Below, piece after piece: positions 22,610 through 33,220 of a stretch of 64,000 nucleotides of DNA (the first letter of the stretch is position 1; the number at the start of each line of letters is the position of its first letter). Below the pieces are notes generated by a model. That model worked only from the letters and a program-made list of their open reading frames with translations. It searched no databases and had not been told where the DNA came from. The translations under genes and the position numbers were made by a program. This DNA comes from Musicola paradisiaca NCPPB 2511 (lineage in GTDB: Bacteria > Pseudomonadota > Gammaproteobacteria > Enterobacterales > Enterobacteriaceae): NCBI RefSeq assembly GCF_000400505.1, contig NZ_CM001857.1, positions 4,349,868 through 4,413,867 of the forward strand, in the 5' to 3' direction.

Positions 22610-23095
22610 ATGAAATACGATACTTCCGAACTGTGTGATATCTATCATGAAGAGGTGAATGTAGTTGAACCTCTTTTCTCCAATTTTGGCGGACGTAGCT
22701 CATTCGGTGGAAAAATCACCACGGTAAAATGCTTTGAGGATAACGGCCTGTTGTTCAATGTGCTGGAAGAGAATGGCTGGGGGAAGGTGCTGCTGGTAGA
22801 CGGCGGCGGTTCGGTTCGCAGAGCGTTGATTGATGCCGAACTGGCACGACTGGCGACACAGAACGAGTGGGAAGGCATTGTGATATACGGTGCTGTGCGT
22901 CAGGTTGACGACCTGGCCGAACTGGATATCGGCATTCAGGCCATGGCAGCAACGCCTGCTGGTGCAGCCAGTGAAGGGACGGGTGATACCGATGTTCGAG
23001 TCAACTTCGGTGGAGTCACTTTTTTCTCCGGCGACCATCTGTATGCCGACAGCACCGGCATCATCCTTTCTGAAGATCCGCTGGATCTGGAATAA
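22610..23095 (+). CDS. rraA: Ribonuclease E activity regulator RraA
   Basis: Trimeric protein that binds and inhibits RNase E. The 161-residue product starts [15 protein letters not shown] and contains [26 protein letters not shown] and [16 protein letters not shown]. The length equals E. coli RraA. The frame is open upstream but the ATG preceded by GTGAGT agrees with the family. It follows menA by 127 bases and converges on zapB. Confidence 0.97.
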   Translation: MKYDTSELCDIYHEEVNVVEPLFSNFGGRSSFGGKITTVKCFEDNGLLFNVLEENGWGKVLLVDGGGSVRRALIDAELARLATQNEWEGIVIYGAVRQVDDLAELDIGIQAMAATPAGAASEGTGDTDVRVNFGGVTFFSGDHLYADSTGIILSEDPLDLE

Positions 23096-23111
23096 CGCAC
23101 CATACAGCGAA

Positions 23112-23134
23112 AAGGGCGTCCATCGGACGCCCTT
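23112..23134. terminator. Terminator between rraA and zapB
   Basis: Stem AAGGGCGTCC / GGACGCCCTT with a three-base loop between convergent genes. The U-rich side (CTTTTCGC) is better on the minus strand, so it probably serves zapB as well as rraA. Confidence 0.7.
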
Positions 23135-23144
23135 CTCATAAATC

Positions 23145-23387
23145 TTACTGCACGTCTTCCATTTTCCCCAGCAACGCACGCAGACGTTCCTGCCAGATGC
23201 CGTGTTCCTGCTGCAATTGTTCGTTTTCGCGTACCAACGCATCACGATTGCCCGCAACATTCTGTACTTCCTGCTCCAGCGCCGCGTTTTTCTCTTTCAG
23301 CTCTTCGATTTCCATCTGCAACAGCGCAATGGTGTCGATCGCCTGCTGAACCTTCGCTTCCAGTTTCTCAAATACTTCAAATGACAT
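23145..23387 (-). CDS. zapB: Cell division coiled-coil protein ZapB
   Basis: Small cytoplasmic coiled-coil protein that stabilises the Z-ring through ZapA and links it to the chromosome terminus. The 80-residue product ([18 protein letters not shown]) is almost wholly one heptad-patterned helix, as in E. coli ZapB (81 aa). It is divergent from glpF. Confidence 0.95.
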   Translation of the reverse strand: MSFEVFEKLEAKVQQAIDTIALLQMEIEELKEKNAALEQEVQNVAGNRDALVRENEQLQQEHGIWQERLRALLGKMEDVQ

Positions 23388-23718
23388 ACTTCTAACCCCT
23401 ATTCATCGCAAGGCATAAACCGGTCAACACAGATGCATCACGAAATGTCATACCTTGACTCTGGCGCTCGTCACATTACGTCACCGGACGTAACGGCCTC
23501 GGCTGATTGTATGTAGCCAGTCTGAACCTGTCCAGCGCACAGCCGGCAACTGGCGACTCTGCCACCTTTATGGGCCATGCCCTATCGGTGATATCCGGAA
23601 AAAACTGTAGGATGATTATCCTTCCCAGCCAATGTTAAACTATTTTACATAATAATTAACACCACCCACGCGACAGCCAACAGCCATTGCCGTTGAATTA
23701 AGCGAATTCACTCATTTT

Positions 23719-23770
23719 ATTGACGCACAACACACATTTTAATTTCGATATTTCTCGTTTTCGAGCATTA
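23719..23770. promoter_or_regulatory. Possible GlpR operator and CRP site upstream of glpF
   Basis: TATTTCTCGTTTTCGAGCAT at 23749-23768 resembles two GlpR half-sites (consensus-like ATGTTCGWT/AWCGAACAT). Just upstream, read on the minus strand, TGTGTGTTGTGCGTCA (about 23720-23736) loosely resembles TGTGA-N6-TCACA. GlpR repression and CRP activation are established for glpFK in E. coli; the sites here were matched by eye only. Confidence 0.42.
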
Positions 23771-23798
23771 ACGATAAATTCACACCAAATACACATCA

Positions 23799-23861
23799 TG
23801 GGCCTGCATACCAATGTGGGAAACCGCGCCGTATCTTCCTACAGACAAATATGCAGGCCCA
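23799..23861. repeat. 12-base perfect inverted repeat in the glpF leader
   Basis: TGGGCCTGCATA (23799-23810) and TATGCAGGCCCA (23850-23861) are exact reverse complements separated by 39 bases. The element ends 63 bases before the glpF ATG. In RNA it would give a long stem with a large loop. I know of no described function. Confidence 0.8.
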
Positions 23862-23924
23862 GAACATAGCAGGCGCATTTAATTCGTCTGCTTATAATCA
23901 TAATGCTGTATAAAAAGCAGGAAC

Positions 23925-24776
23925 ATGAGTATGACTCAATCTGAACTCTCTACCCTTAAAGGCCAGTGCATTGCTGAATTCCTCGGCACCGGCCTGCTGA
24001 TTTTCTTTGGCGTTGGCTGTGTCGCGGCTCTCAAACTGGCAGGTGCCAGCCTGGGCCTATGGGAAATCAGCATCATCTGGGGGCTTGGTGTGGCGATGGC
24101 GATCTACCTCACCGCCGCCATATCCGGTGCCCACCTTAATCCCGCAGTGACCATCGCCTTGTGGCTGTTCGCCTGTTTTGATGGCCGCAAAGTCTTGCCC
24201 TACATCGTTTCTCAGGTCGCCGGCGCGTTCTGTTGCGCAGCGCTGGTATACGGCCTTTACTACAACCTGTTCCTTGACATCGAACAGACCCACAACATGG
24301 TGCGAGGCAGCCTGGAAAGTCTGGATCTCGCCGGCATCTTCTCCACCTATCCCAATCCGCATATTTCCGTCGCTCAGGCGTTTCTGGTGGAAATGGTGAT
24401 CACCGCCATTCTGATGTGTCTGATTTTGGCGCTGACGGATGACGGCAACGGCATTCCGCGCGGCCCGCTGGCGCCGTTGCTGATTGGCATCCTGATCGCA
24501 GTCATCGGTGCGTCCATGGGGCCGTTGACCGGCTTCGCCATGAATCCGGCGCGCGATGCAGGTCCAAAACTGTTTGCATTCCTGGCGGGCTGGGGCAAAG
24601 TTGCACTCACCGGCGGCCGGGATATTCCTTACATTCTGGTGCCCATTTTCGGCCCCATTGTTGGCGCCTGCCTTGGCGCATTTGGCTATCGTGCCCTGAT
24701 TGGTCGTAACCTGCCGTGCGATGTTTGCGCCGCCGACGACGATACGACCGCCTCTGCAGAACCCCGCAAAATGTAA
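23925..24776 (+). CDS. glpF: Glycerol facilitator GlpF (aquaglyceroporin)
   Basis: Inner-membrane channel for glycerol. The 283-residue product has six membrane helices and the two half-helices with the signature motifs AHLNPAVT (near residue 67) and AMNPARD (near 205), the latter in the aquaglyceroporin form with Asp after Arg. The start MSMTQSE follows GCAGGAAC; the ATG two codons later is an alternative. It is the first gene of glpFKX, 26 bases before glpK. Confidence 0.96.
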   Translation: MSMTQSELSTLKGQCIAEFLGTGLLIFFGVGCVAALKLAGASLGLWEISIIWGLGVAMAIYLTAAISGAHLNPAVTIALWLFACFDGRKVLPYIVSQVAGAFCCAALVYGLYYNLFLDIEQTHNMVRGSLESLDLAGIFSTYPNPHISVAQAFLVEMVITAILMCLILALTDDGNGIPRGPLAPLLIGILIAVIGASMGPLTGFAMNPARDAGPKLFAFLAGWGKVALTGGRDIPYILVPIFGPIVGACLGAFGYRALIGRNLPCDVCAADDDTTASAEPRKM

Positions 24777-24802
24777 TGCGTCAACCCTACAGGATTATAT
24801 TT

Positions 24803-26314
24803 ATGAGTCAGGAAAAGAAATACATTGTCGCCCTTGATCAGGGAACCACCAGCTCCCGCGCGGTCGTACTGGATCACGATGCCAACATCGTCAGCGTATC
24901 CCAGCGCGAGTTTCCTCAGATTTACCCTAAACCAGGATGGGTAGAGCACGATCCGATGGAAATCTGGGCCTCACAGAGCTCAACGCTGGTAGAGGCATTA
25001 GCCAAAGCAGGTATCAGCAGTGATGAAGTCGCTGGCATCGGCATCACCAACCAGCGAGAAACGGTGGTGGTATGGGAAAAAGAAACCGGCAAACCCATCT
25101 ACAACGCTATCGTCTGGCAATGCCGCCGTACCGCCGACATCTGTGAAAAGCTGAAAAAAGACGGTTTGGAAGAGTATATTCGCGCCAATACCGGCCTGGT
25201 GGTCGACCCTTATTTCTCCGGCACCAAAGTGAAGTGGATTCTGGATCACGTCGACGGCGCCAGAGATCGCGCCAACCGGGGCGAACTGCTATTAGGCACC
25301 ATTGATACTTGGCTTATCTGGAAAATGACCCAGGGGCGTGTGCACGTCACCGACTACACCAACGCCTCCCGCACCATGCTGTTCAATATCCACAAACTGG
25401 ATTGGGATGAACGCATGCTGGAAGCGCTGGATATCCCCCGTTCCATGCTGCCTCAGGTTCGCCCCTCTTCCGAAATGTATGGGCAGACCAATATCGGCGG
25501 CAAAGGCGGCACGCGCATTCCTATCTGCGGGATTGCCGGCGATCAGCAAGCGGCATTATACGGCCAGCTGTGCGTCCAGCCGGGCATGGCGAAAAACACC
25601 TACGGTACGGGCTGCTTCCTGCTGATGAACACCGGCACCGAGGCCGTCGCTTCCCGTCATGGCTTGCTGACGACCATCGCTTGCGGGCCGCGCGGCGAAG
25701 TGAACTACGCGCTGGAAGGGGCCGTGTTCATCGGCGGCGCCTCTATCCAATGGCTGCGTGACGAACTGAAACTGATCAACGACGCCGCGGATTCCGAATA
25801 TTTCGCCACCAAAGTGAAAGACACCAATGGCGTATACGTCGTGCCGGCGTTCACTGGCCTGGGTGCACCCTATTGGGATCCTTACGCACGCGGCGCTATT
25901 TTCGGCCTGACCCGAGGCGCCAACGCCAACCACATTATTCGCGCAACGCTGGAGTCTATCGCCTTCCAAACCCGCGATGTGCTGGACGCCATGCAGGCGG
26001 ATGCCGATACCCGTCTGCAATCGCTGCGGGTGGATGGTGGCGCGGTCGCCAACAACTTCCTGATGCAGTTCCAGTCCGATATCCTGGGGACGCGCGTTGA
26101 ACGTCCGCAGGTTCGTGAGTCCACCGCATTGGGCGCCGCATTCCTGGCAGGCCTTGCAACCGGGTTCTGGAACGATTTGGACGAAGTGAAGAGCAAAACC
26201 GCTATCGAGCGGGAATTCCGCCCCAGCATCGAAACCGTTGAGCGTAACTTCCGTTACCGCGGCTGGCAGAAAGCCGTTGAACGTGCGCGCAACTGGGAAG
26301 ATCACGACGCCTGA
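24803..26314 (+). CDS. glpK: Glycerol kinase GlpK
   Basis: Phosphorylates glycerol entering through GlpF. The 503-residue protein shows the FGGY kinase N-terminal motif [11 protein letters not shown] (residues 10-20), GITNQRET, and the C-terminal ATP-site region [13 protein letters not shown]-like segment ([10 protein letters not shown]). The start MSQEKKYIV was chosen by alignment; the frame runs back into glpF. A hairpin-plus-T element follows, so glpX may be partly separated from glpFK. Confidence 0.97.
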   Translation: MSQEKKYIVALDQGTTSSRAVVLDHDANIVSVSQREFPQIYPKPGWVEHDPMEIWASQSSTLVEALAKAGISSDEVAGIGITNQRETVVVWEKETGKPIYNAIVWQCRRTADICEKLKKDGLEEYIRANTGLVVDPYFSGTKVKWILDHVDGARDRANRGELLLGTIDTWLIWKMTQGRVHVTDYTNASRTMLFNIHKLDWDERMLEALDIPRSMLPQVRPSSEMYGQTNIGGKGGTRIPICGIAGDQQAALYGQLCVQPGMAKNTYGTGCFLLMNTGTEAVASRHGLLTTIACGPRGEVNYALEGAVFIGGASIQWLRDELKLINDAADSEYFATKVKDTNGVYVVPAFTGLGAPYWDPYARGAIFGLTRGANANHIIRATLESIAFQTRDVLDAMQADADTRLQSLRVDGGAVANNFLMQFQSDILGTRVERPQVRESTALGAAFLAGLATGFWNDLDEVKSKTAIEREFRPSIETVERNFRYRGWQKAVERARNWEDHDA

Positions 26315-26334
26315 TATCGCCATAATCTTTGATC

Positions 26335-26359
26335 GGGCGCGGTTCACGCGCCCTTTTTT
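26335..26359 (+). terminator. Terminator/attenuator between glpK and glpX
   Basis: Stem GGGCGCG / CGCGCCC with a five-base loop and six T, 21 bases after the glpK stop. It probably lowers glpX expression relative to glpFK, since glpX starts 87 bases further on. Confidence 0.8.
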
Positions 26360-26445
26360 ATCCCTATCCATTCCTCTTTCATTCAAATCGCTGTGCTACC
26401 ATTACCGCCCGTTATCCCCGATTAATGACGAACGGACAGGTATCC

Positions 26446-27456
26446 ATGAAACGTGAATTGGCCATCGAATTCTCCCGTGTCACCGAAGCTGCAGCGCTGG
26501 CTGGTTACAAATGGCTGGGGCGCGGCGACAAGAACGCCGCTGATAACGCAGCCGTACAGGCTATGCGCATCATGCTCAATCAGGTCAACATCAATGGCCA
26601 GATAGTGATTGGTGAAGGCGAAATCGACGAAGCGCCCATGCTCTACATTGGCGAGCAAGTAGGCACCGGCGAAGGCGACGCAGTCGACATCGCCGTCGAC
26701 CCGATTGAAGGCACCCGCATGACCGCCATGGGGCAAGCCAATGCACTGGCCGTACTGGCTGTGGGCGAAAAAGGCGCATTCCTGCACGCGCCGGACATGT
26801 ACATGGAAAAACTGATTGTCGGCCCGCAGGCCAAAGGCGCTATCGACCTGTCGCGTCCGCTGGAGGAAAACCTGCGTCATATCGCCAACACGTTGGGTAA
26901 ACCGCTGGATCAGCTTACCGTCATCACGCTGGCGAAACCGCGCCACGACACAGTCATCGCCGATATGCAAAAGCTCGGAGTGAAAGTCTTCGCCATTCCC
27001 GATGGCGATGTGGCGGCGTCAATCCTGACCTGCATGCCGGAAAGCGAGGTGGATGTGCTCTATGGCATCGGCGGCGCGCCGGAAGGCGTGATTTCCGCAG
27101 CGGTCATCCGTGCGCTGGACGGCGATATGCATGGCCGTTTGCTGGCCCGTCACCAGGTTAAAGGCGACAGCGAAGAAAACCGTCGGCTGGGCCTGGAGGA
27201 GCTGGCGCGTTGCCAGGAAATGGGCATTGAAGCCGGCAAGGTATTGACGCTCGACGACATGGCGCGCAACGACAACATCATTTTCTCCGCCACAGGCATC
27301 ACCAAAGGCGACCTGCTGGAGGGGATCTCCCGACGCGGCAACATCGCTACGACGGAAACGCTACTGATCCGCGGCAAATCCCGCACGATCCGCCGTATCA
27401 GTTCGACACACTATCTGGATCGTAAGGATCAGACGCTGCACGAGTTTTTGTTATAA
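26446..27456 (+). CDS. glpX: Class II fructose-1,6-bisphosphatase GlpX
   Basis: Gluconeogenic phosphatase that lets glycerol-derived carbon enter hexose synthesis. The 336-residue product has the lithium-sensitive phosphatase metal motif AVDPIEGTRM, GEGEIDEAPM and YGIGGAPEG. The start MKRELAIEF follows ACAGG and matches E. coli GlpX. It is the third gene of the glpFKX cluster. Confidence 0.97.
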   Translation: MKRELAIEFSRVTEAAALAGYKWLGRGDKNAADNAAVQAMRIMLNQVNINGQIVIGEGEIDEAPMLYIGEQVGTGEGDAVDIAVDPIEGTRMTAMGQANALAVLAVGEKGAFLHAPDMYMEKLIVGPQAKGAIDLSRPLEENLRHIANTLGKPLDQLTVITLAKPRHDTVIADMQKLGVKVFAIPDGDVAASILTCMPESEVDVLYGIGGAPEGVISAAVIRALDGDMHGRLLARHQVKGDSEENRRLGLEELARCQEMGIEAGKVLTLDDMARNDNIIFSATGITKGDLLEGISRRGNIATTETLLIRGKSRTIRRISSTHYLDRKDQTLHEFLL

Positions 27457-27537
27457 CCCGATGGTTTCAATGTGGTTAATGAATGGCGTATCGTAACCTC
27501 TGCGCTACGCAGACACCGGAAACAGGAGCATGACACC

Positions 27538-28281
27538 ATGGCAGAATGGGTGACCGGCAAAGTGATTGAGGTTGAACACTGGACGGAAAATTTATTCAGT
27601 CTCCGGCTGGAGGCGCCAATAGCGCCTTTTACCGCCGGGCAGTTTGCCAAACTGGCGCTGGAGCGGGATGGTGAGCGCGTGCAACGCGCCTATTCCTACG
27701 TCAATGCGCCGAGCAACAACAGACTGGAGTTCTATCTGGTTGCCGTCCCGGATGGGCAGCTCAGCCCGTACCTGCATCGCTGTCAACCGGGCGACGAAGT
27801 GCTGGTAACGCAGGAAGCTGCCGGGTTTTTCGTACTGGAAGAAGTGCCGGATTGCGACACGCTTTGGATGCTGGCCACCGGTACCGCCATCGGCCCTTAT
27901 CTGTCGATTTTGCAGGAAGGGCGCGACCTGGCGCGTTTCCAGCATATTGTCCTGGTGCATGCCGCTCGTTACGCTCGCGATCTGAGCTATCTGCCGCTGA
28001 TGCAACAGTTGCAACAACGTTACGGCGATAAGCTGCGGCTTCAGACCATCGTCAGCCGCGAAACGGCGCCCGGTTCCCTGACTGGACGTGTTCCGGCGTT
28101 GATCGCCAGCGGCGAACTGGAATCCGCCGTCGGATTGCCGCTCGACCAAACCAGCCACGTCATGCTGTGCGGCAACCCGCAAATGGTGCGCGACACCCAG
28201 CAATTACTGAAAGAAACGCGCCAGATGAGCAAGCACCTGCGCCGCCGCCCCGGTCATATCACCAGTGAGCATTACTGGTAA
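27538..28281 (+). CDS. fpr: Ferredoxin/flavodoxin-NADP+ reductase Fpr
   Basis: FAD enzyme transferring electrons between NADPH and flavodoxin or ferredoxin. The 247-residue product shows the FAD site RAYSYVNAP (about residues 50-58) and the NADP site ATGTAIGPYLSIL, and ends in the aromatic terminus TSEHYW typical of the bacterial subclass. The start MAEWVTGK follows AACAGGAGCATG. In E. coli fpr belongs to the SoxRS regulon; no SoxS site was identified here. Confidence 0.96.
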   Translation: MAEWVTGKVIEVEHWTENLFSLRLEAPIAPFTAGQFAKLALERDGERVQRAYSYVNAPSNNRLEFYLVAVPDGQLSPYLHRCQPGDEVLVTQEAAGFFVLEEVPDCDTLWMLATGTAIGPYLSILQEGRDLARFQHIVLVHAARYARDLSYLPLMQQLQQRYGDKLRLQTIVSRETAPGSLTGRVPALIASGELESAVGLPLDQTSHVMLCGNPQMVRDTQQLLKETRQMSKHLRRRPGHITSEHYW

Positions 28282-28286
28282 GGCGC

Positions 28287-28712
28287 TTACCAGGAACGGA
28301 GCTGCAACAGCTCCGTCTCCTTACCAAAACGATTAGCCCCCACCGTACCGGCAAACATACCGCAATCCAGCAGGGTCATGACCATAATCAGCATCGGCAA
28401 AAAACGCCCCAGCACCCACTGGCCCATGTCCGGCAACATGTACCAATTGCCGTTGCCCAGCATCCAGGCCAGTACCAGCAACAGTGCCCACCAGCCGCTT
28501 TTGCCGCGATCGTGCAGCCTTTTCACCAGTACCGCTGCCGTCGGCCATATCAGCGCCACCAGCATGAATGCTGCGGTCTGCGTATTCAGCAATCCTGCGC
28601 CCGCCAGCATAAACAACCCGACCGTCAACGCCAGCCAGATAGCCATCCACAACCAGAAATCTCGCCGACCGGTACGGCCTCGAAAGGAAAAACACCATTG
28701 CTGTATCGTCAT
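28287..28712 (-). CDS. yiiR: DUF805 inner-membrane protein (YiiR-like)
   Basis: A 141-residue protein of the DUF805 family, function unknown. It begins TIQQWCFSFRGRTGRRDFW, the typical family opening, and has three to four membrane segments with the conserved KRLHDRGKSGWWALL loop. It converges on fpr (5-base gap). Position equals yiiR of E. coli. Confidence 0.88.
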   Translation of the reverse strand: MTIQQWCFSFRGRTGRRDFWLWMAIWLALTVGLFMLAGAGLLNTQTAAFMLVALIWPTAAVLVKRLHDRGKSGWWALLLVLAWMLGNGNWYMLPDMGQWVLGRFLPMLIMVMTLLDCGMFAGTVGANRFGKETELLQLRSW

Positions 28713-28866
28713 CAGTTTTTATTCCTGCCACCGCTTTTTGGTCACGATTTTACCTTAAGCAAAGGATTTACCCGCTTTTTTTATCCGTTTTTTGACAACC
28801 GCTCACGAATGCCGCTTAATCACACAGCATATCTGTCACACGACTGCGTTAAGTGATGAAGACGCC

Positions 28867-29460
28867 ATGAAAAACGCCTTGCCGATCTTTTACTGTCTCG
28901 CCACCGCGCTGTTCGGAGCCTTCCCGGCGTGGGGCGATCCGTTGTTTCAGCAAAAACCGCCGACCGCAGCGCCTTATCTGCTGGCCAGCGCCCCCACGTT
29001 CGATATGAACATCGTGCAATTCCGAACTCGCTACAACCTTAGCAACCCGTCATTACCGATTAGCGAATACCGGGTAGTGGATACCGGCGAAAACTCCCCG
29101 ACCCTGACCCGAGCCGCCAGCCGCATCAACGATTACCTCTACTCATCCACTGCGTTGGAAAAAGGCACCGGAAAAATCAGAACGATGCAGATCACCTGGT
29201 TGCCGCGCCCCAAAGATACCGACGAAAGCGGCCGCCGCAAGCAGGCCATCGACTATATGGCGGCGTTGCTGCGCACCTTCATGCCCTCCCTGACTAACGA
29301 ACAGAGCCTGAAAAAGGTCGATATGTTGCTGGGAAAAGGCAAAGGCCACCGTTTCTATCAGCAAACGGAAGGCGCACTACGTTATGTGGTGGCAGACAAT
29401 GGTGAAAAAGGGCTAACTTTCGCTGTTGAACCGATTAAGCTCACGCTATCTGATTCGTGA
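28867..29460 (+). CDS. yiiQ: DUF1454 exported protein YiiQ
   Basis: A 197-residue predicted periplasmic protein of unknown function. MKNALPIFYCLATALFGAFP is a signal peptide with likely cleavage after AWG. The body matches the YiiQ/DUF1454 family by position and length (E. coli 199 aa). The ATG chosen starts the signal peptide; 25 upstream codons in frame are unlikely to be used. It lies between the DUF805 gene and tpiA, as in E. coli. Confidence 0.87.
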   Translation: MKNALPIFYCLATALFGAFPAWGDPLFQQKPPTAAPYLLASAPTFDMNIVQFRTRYNLSNPSLPISEYRVVDTGENSPTLTRAASRINDYLYSSTALEKGTGKIRTMQITWLPRPKDTDESGRRKQAIDYMAALLRTFMPSLTNEQSLKKVDMLLGKGKGHRFYQQTEGALRYVVADNGEKGLTFAVEPIKLTLSDS

Positions 29461-29554
29461 TCGAAGCAGTAATTAGACACGAAAAACAGAGCCACAGTAG
29501 GGTTCATCTTTTATACTGTCATCCAGATGGGCTGCCTGACGCAGCCCGCATTGA

Positions 29555-30352
<798 letters not shown>

Positions 30353-30434
30353 TACCACGCGGCACCGGCTTGGCGGGTTAAGGTGTAACGGAACCGAGGA
30401 GGCCATCTTCTTTCCGTCTCCCTTTACCAGCCGC

Positions 30435-30463
30435 ATTGATGGCTCCACTCCGGAGCCATCAAT
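30435..30463. terminator. Hairpin downstream of tpiA
   Basis: Perfect 12-base stem ATTGATGGCTCC / GGAGCCATCAAT with a five-base loop, 82 bases after the tpiA stop. No U-tract follows (AATGATTTAG), so it may be an RNA 3'-end stabiliser rather than an efficient intrinsic terminator. Confidence 0.55.
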
Positions 30464-30552
30464 GATTTAGTCCATCCCTCTCCACCACGACGAGTGGCGT
30501 TCCTTCTCCACCGCCGCGACTATTTTTAGCCGTTACCCTTAGATTCATCATT

Positions 30553-30570
30553 CTGTCATCTCTTGCCTTT
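30553..30570 (+). promoter_or_regulatory. Possible pho box upstream of phoA
   Basis: CTGTCAT at 30553 is an exact PhoB half-site, followed about one helical turn later by TTGCCTT, a 4-of-7 match. It lies 70 bases before the phoA ATG, a suitable place. PhoB control of phoA is established in E. coli; this site is only a visual match. Confidence 0.35.
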
Positions 30571-30622
30571 AGGTTTACCGCCCACAACCTTCGTAACAAT
30601 TCTTTAAGGCGAGTAAAAAATA

Positions 30623-32028
30623 ATGATCAAGAAGACCCTGATTTCCTCTCTGGTAATGACACTGGTTGCCGCTAATGCCATCGCTGCCGATGCCGCCTAC
30701 GTTCGTCAGGCCGCAGGCGATATCACTCAGCCAGGCGGCGCACGCCGTCTCAGTGCCGATCAAACTGAAATGCTGAAGGCGGCGCTCAATGCCAAAACGG
30801 CAAAAAACGTCATTCTGCTGATTGGCGATGGCATGGGAGACTCTGAAATTACGGTAGCCCGCAACTATGCAATGGGCGCCGGCGGTTTTTTCAAAGGCAT
30901 TGACGCTTTGCCATTAACCGGCCAATACACCCATTACTCACTGGATAAAAAAAACCCGCAAACCGGATTACGTGACCGACTCCGCTGCGTCCGCCACGGC
31001 CTGGTCAAGCGGTGTGAAAAACCTACAACGGCGCGCTGGGCGTGGATGTTGACGGCAAAGACCACAAAACCCTGCTGGAAATCGCCAAAGCAGCGGGCAA
31101 AGCCACCGGCAACGTCTCCACCGCCGAATTGGAAGACGCTACCCCAGCAGCCATGATCTCGCACGTCACTTCCCGTAAATGTTACGGCCCGGAAAAAACC
31201 AGCCAACAATGCGCCACCAATGCGCAGGAAAACGGCGGCCGCGGTTCTATTGCCGAACAACTGCTGGTTGCCCGCGCCGACGTCACGCTGGGCGGCGGTG
31301 CGGCGACATTCAAAGAAGTGGCCAAGGCAGGCAAATATCAGGGTAAAACGCTGCTGGAACAGGCGCAGGCGCTGGGCTATAACCTGGTGACTGATCTGGA
31401 CAGCCTTAGCGCAGTGAACGTGGCCAGTCAGAACAAACCGGTGCTGGGCCTGTTTGCCGACGGCAATATGCCGGTACGCTGGCAGGGGCCGAAAGCCTCC
31501 TATCACGGCAATCTCGACAAGCCGGTTATCACCTGCGAGCCAAATGCACAGCGTACAGCTGCAACGCCGACACTGGCACAAATGACAGACAAAGCCATCC
31601 AATTGTTGAGTAAGAACAAAAATGGGTTTTTCCTGCAGGTTGAAGGCGCGTCTATCGACAAACAAGACCACGCCGCCAACCCATGCGGCCAGATCGGCGA
31701 AACGGTAGATCTGGATGAAGCGGTTCAGAAAGCGCTGGAATTTGCCCGTCGTGACGGCAATACGCTGGTGATCGTCACCGCCGACCACGCGCACTCCAGC
31801 CAGATTATCGAGAATGGCGCCAAAGCGCCGGGTCTGACGCAGGCGCTGAACACCAAAGACAACGCCGTCATGACCATCAGCTACGGCAATTCGGAAGAGG
31901 AATCACAGGGTCATACCGGCACTCAGCTACGTATCGCGGCTTACGGCCCGCACGCCGCCAACGTGGTAGGGCTGACTGACCAGACTGACCTGTTCTACAC
32001 CATGAAAAGCGCCATGGGCCTGAAATAA
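30623..32028 (+). pseudogene. phoA: Alkaline phosphatase PhoA, interrupted by two frameshifts
   Basis: Periplasmic phosphomonoesterase. The N-terminal part (signal peptide [21 protein letters not shown], then [12 protein letters not shown]) and the C-terminal part from about 31042 ([26 protein letters not shown], to [11 protein letters not shown]) are clear PhoA. The frame shifts by +1 in an A8 run at 30947-30954 (A7 would restore it) and by +1 again in an A5 run at 31017-31021 (A4 would restore it). The piece between, in the third frame, encodes the catalytic-serine segment [12 protein letters not shown]. As written, the nucleophile cannot be made in one protein. Either a recent pseudogene or two homopolymer sequencing errors; everything else about the gene looks intact. 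Confidence 0.9.
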
Positions 32029-32063
32029 CCCTCGGGCAGCCATCCCTACACCATTGTCCTAAA

Positions 32064-32096
32064 ACAACGGGCCGGATAACGGCCCGTTGTTTTTTT
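32064..32096 (+). terminator. phoA terminator
   Basis: Ten-base stem ACAACGGGCC / GGCCCGTTGT, loop of seven bases, then seven T. It lies 36 bases after the phoA stop and may also limit read-through toward convergent aguA. Confidence 0.9.
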
Positions 32097-32119
32097 ATCG
32101 AGGGTTGACGCACGCAAAC

Positions 32120-33217
32120 CTAACGCAACGCGCTGGGAATCTGTTGCGTAATACAATGAATATTACCGCCGCCCAGCAGAATTTCACGGGCAGGTACGCC
32201 GGTTATCAAATAGTCGGGAAACATCTGTTGCAGCAGCGCATGCGCATCGGCGTCAGTACGTGTATCCAGCAACGGATAGATAATTTGCCGGTTGCTGATC
32301 AGGAAGTTGACATAAGAACCCGCCAGCCGCGACCCGGCGTTACGCTCGATGGCATTGCCTTCATCGACGCCCGCTGTTTCCTCCGGCGTGGCGTACAGTG
32401 GCCCCGGCGCCGGCAATTTCCAGATGTTCAACGCCCGGCCTTTAGCATCTCGTGCCTGTGAGAGCACCCGATACGCCGCCTGCGAACGGTGGTACTGCGG
32501 GTCGGTTTCATCGTCAGTCCAGTGCAAGGCCACTTCACCGGGGCGCACGAAACAGCACATATTGTCGATATGGCCGTCGGTTTCGTCGTTATACACGCCC
32601 TCTTCCAGCCAGATGAAAGAAGACACGCCGAGATAATCCCGCAACAGTTGTTCAATCTGCGCCTGGTTCAAGTGCGGATTGCGGTTCGGGTTCAGCAGAC
32701 ACTCGGCGGTGGTCAGCAACGTACCTTCGCCATCGGTATGGATGGAACCGCCTTCCAGAATCAGCGGTGCGGCGTAACGCGCATCGCCGTGATACGCCAG
32801 CACCTGCGCGGCGACCTGTTCGTCACGACGCCAGTCTTGGTACAACCCGCCCAATGCGCCGCCCCAGGCGTTGAACCGCCAGTCGACGCCGCGGCGTTCG
32901 CCGGCCTCATTCAGCACCACAGTCGGCCCGGTGTCGCGCATCCAGGCGTCATCGCTTTCCATCTCCACCAGCGTGACACCGGCCGGCATGACGCTTTTGG
33001 CGAGTGTCATTTGGTCACGCGGCACGCCCATGATGACCGGCGTGGTCTGTGCAATAGCGGCGGCAACGGCGGCAAAAATACGCTGCGCTGGGATGACGTC
33101 ACCTTGTGATCGCCAGTTGTCACGGCGATACGGCCACAACATCCATACGGCCTCATGCGGCGCCCATTCCGCCGGCATGGCGAACCCGTCCTGCAACGGC
33201 GTAGTCAGTTCGGACAT
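32120..33217 (-). CDS. aguA: Agmatine deiminase AguA
   Basis: Converts agmatine to N-carbamoylputrescine, first step of putrescine formation from agmatine. The 365-residue guanidino-modifying enzyme shows [39 protein letters not shown] and the catalytic cysteine in [11 protein letters not shown] near residue 355. aguB ends TAA and the ATGATG of aguA follows with no gap; the second ATG is preferred because GGAG sits seven bases before it. It forms an operon with aguB. Confidence 0.94.
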   Translation of the reverse strand: MSELTTPLQDGFAMPAEWAPHEAVWMLWPYRRDNWRSQGDVIPAQRIFAAVAAAIAQTTPVIMGVPRDQMTLAKSVMPAGVTLVEMESDDAWMRDTGPTVVLNEAGERRGVDWRFNAWGGALGGLYQDWRRDEQVAAQVLAYHGDARYAAPLILEGGSIHTDGEGTLLTTAECLLNPNRNPHLNQAQIEQLLRDYLGVSSFIWLEEGVYNDETDGHIDNMCCFVRPGEVALHWTDDETDPQYHRSQAAYRVLSQARDAKGRALNIWKLPAPGPLYATPEETAGVDEGNAIERNAGSRLAGSYVNFLISNRQIIYPLLDTRTDADAHALLQQMFPDYLITGVPAREILLGGGNIHCITQQIPSALR

Positions 33218-33220
33218 CAT

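Larger units (their letters stand above)
23388..23924. other. zapB-glpF intergenic region (regulatory)
   Basis: This is a 537-base stretch with no credible gene. The right half is A+T-rich and should hold the glpFKX promoter; a GlpR-like operator (23749-23770), a possible CRP site (about 23720-23740) and a 12-base perfect inverted repeat (23799-23861) are noted separately. Confidence 0.6.

Noticed and set aside
30934-31794. 286-codon minus-strand frame opposite phoA
   Set aside because: Antisense shadow; the sense strand encodes conserved PhoA residues despite the frameshifts.
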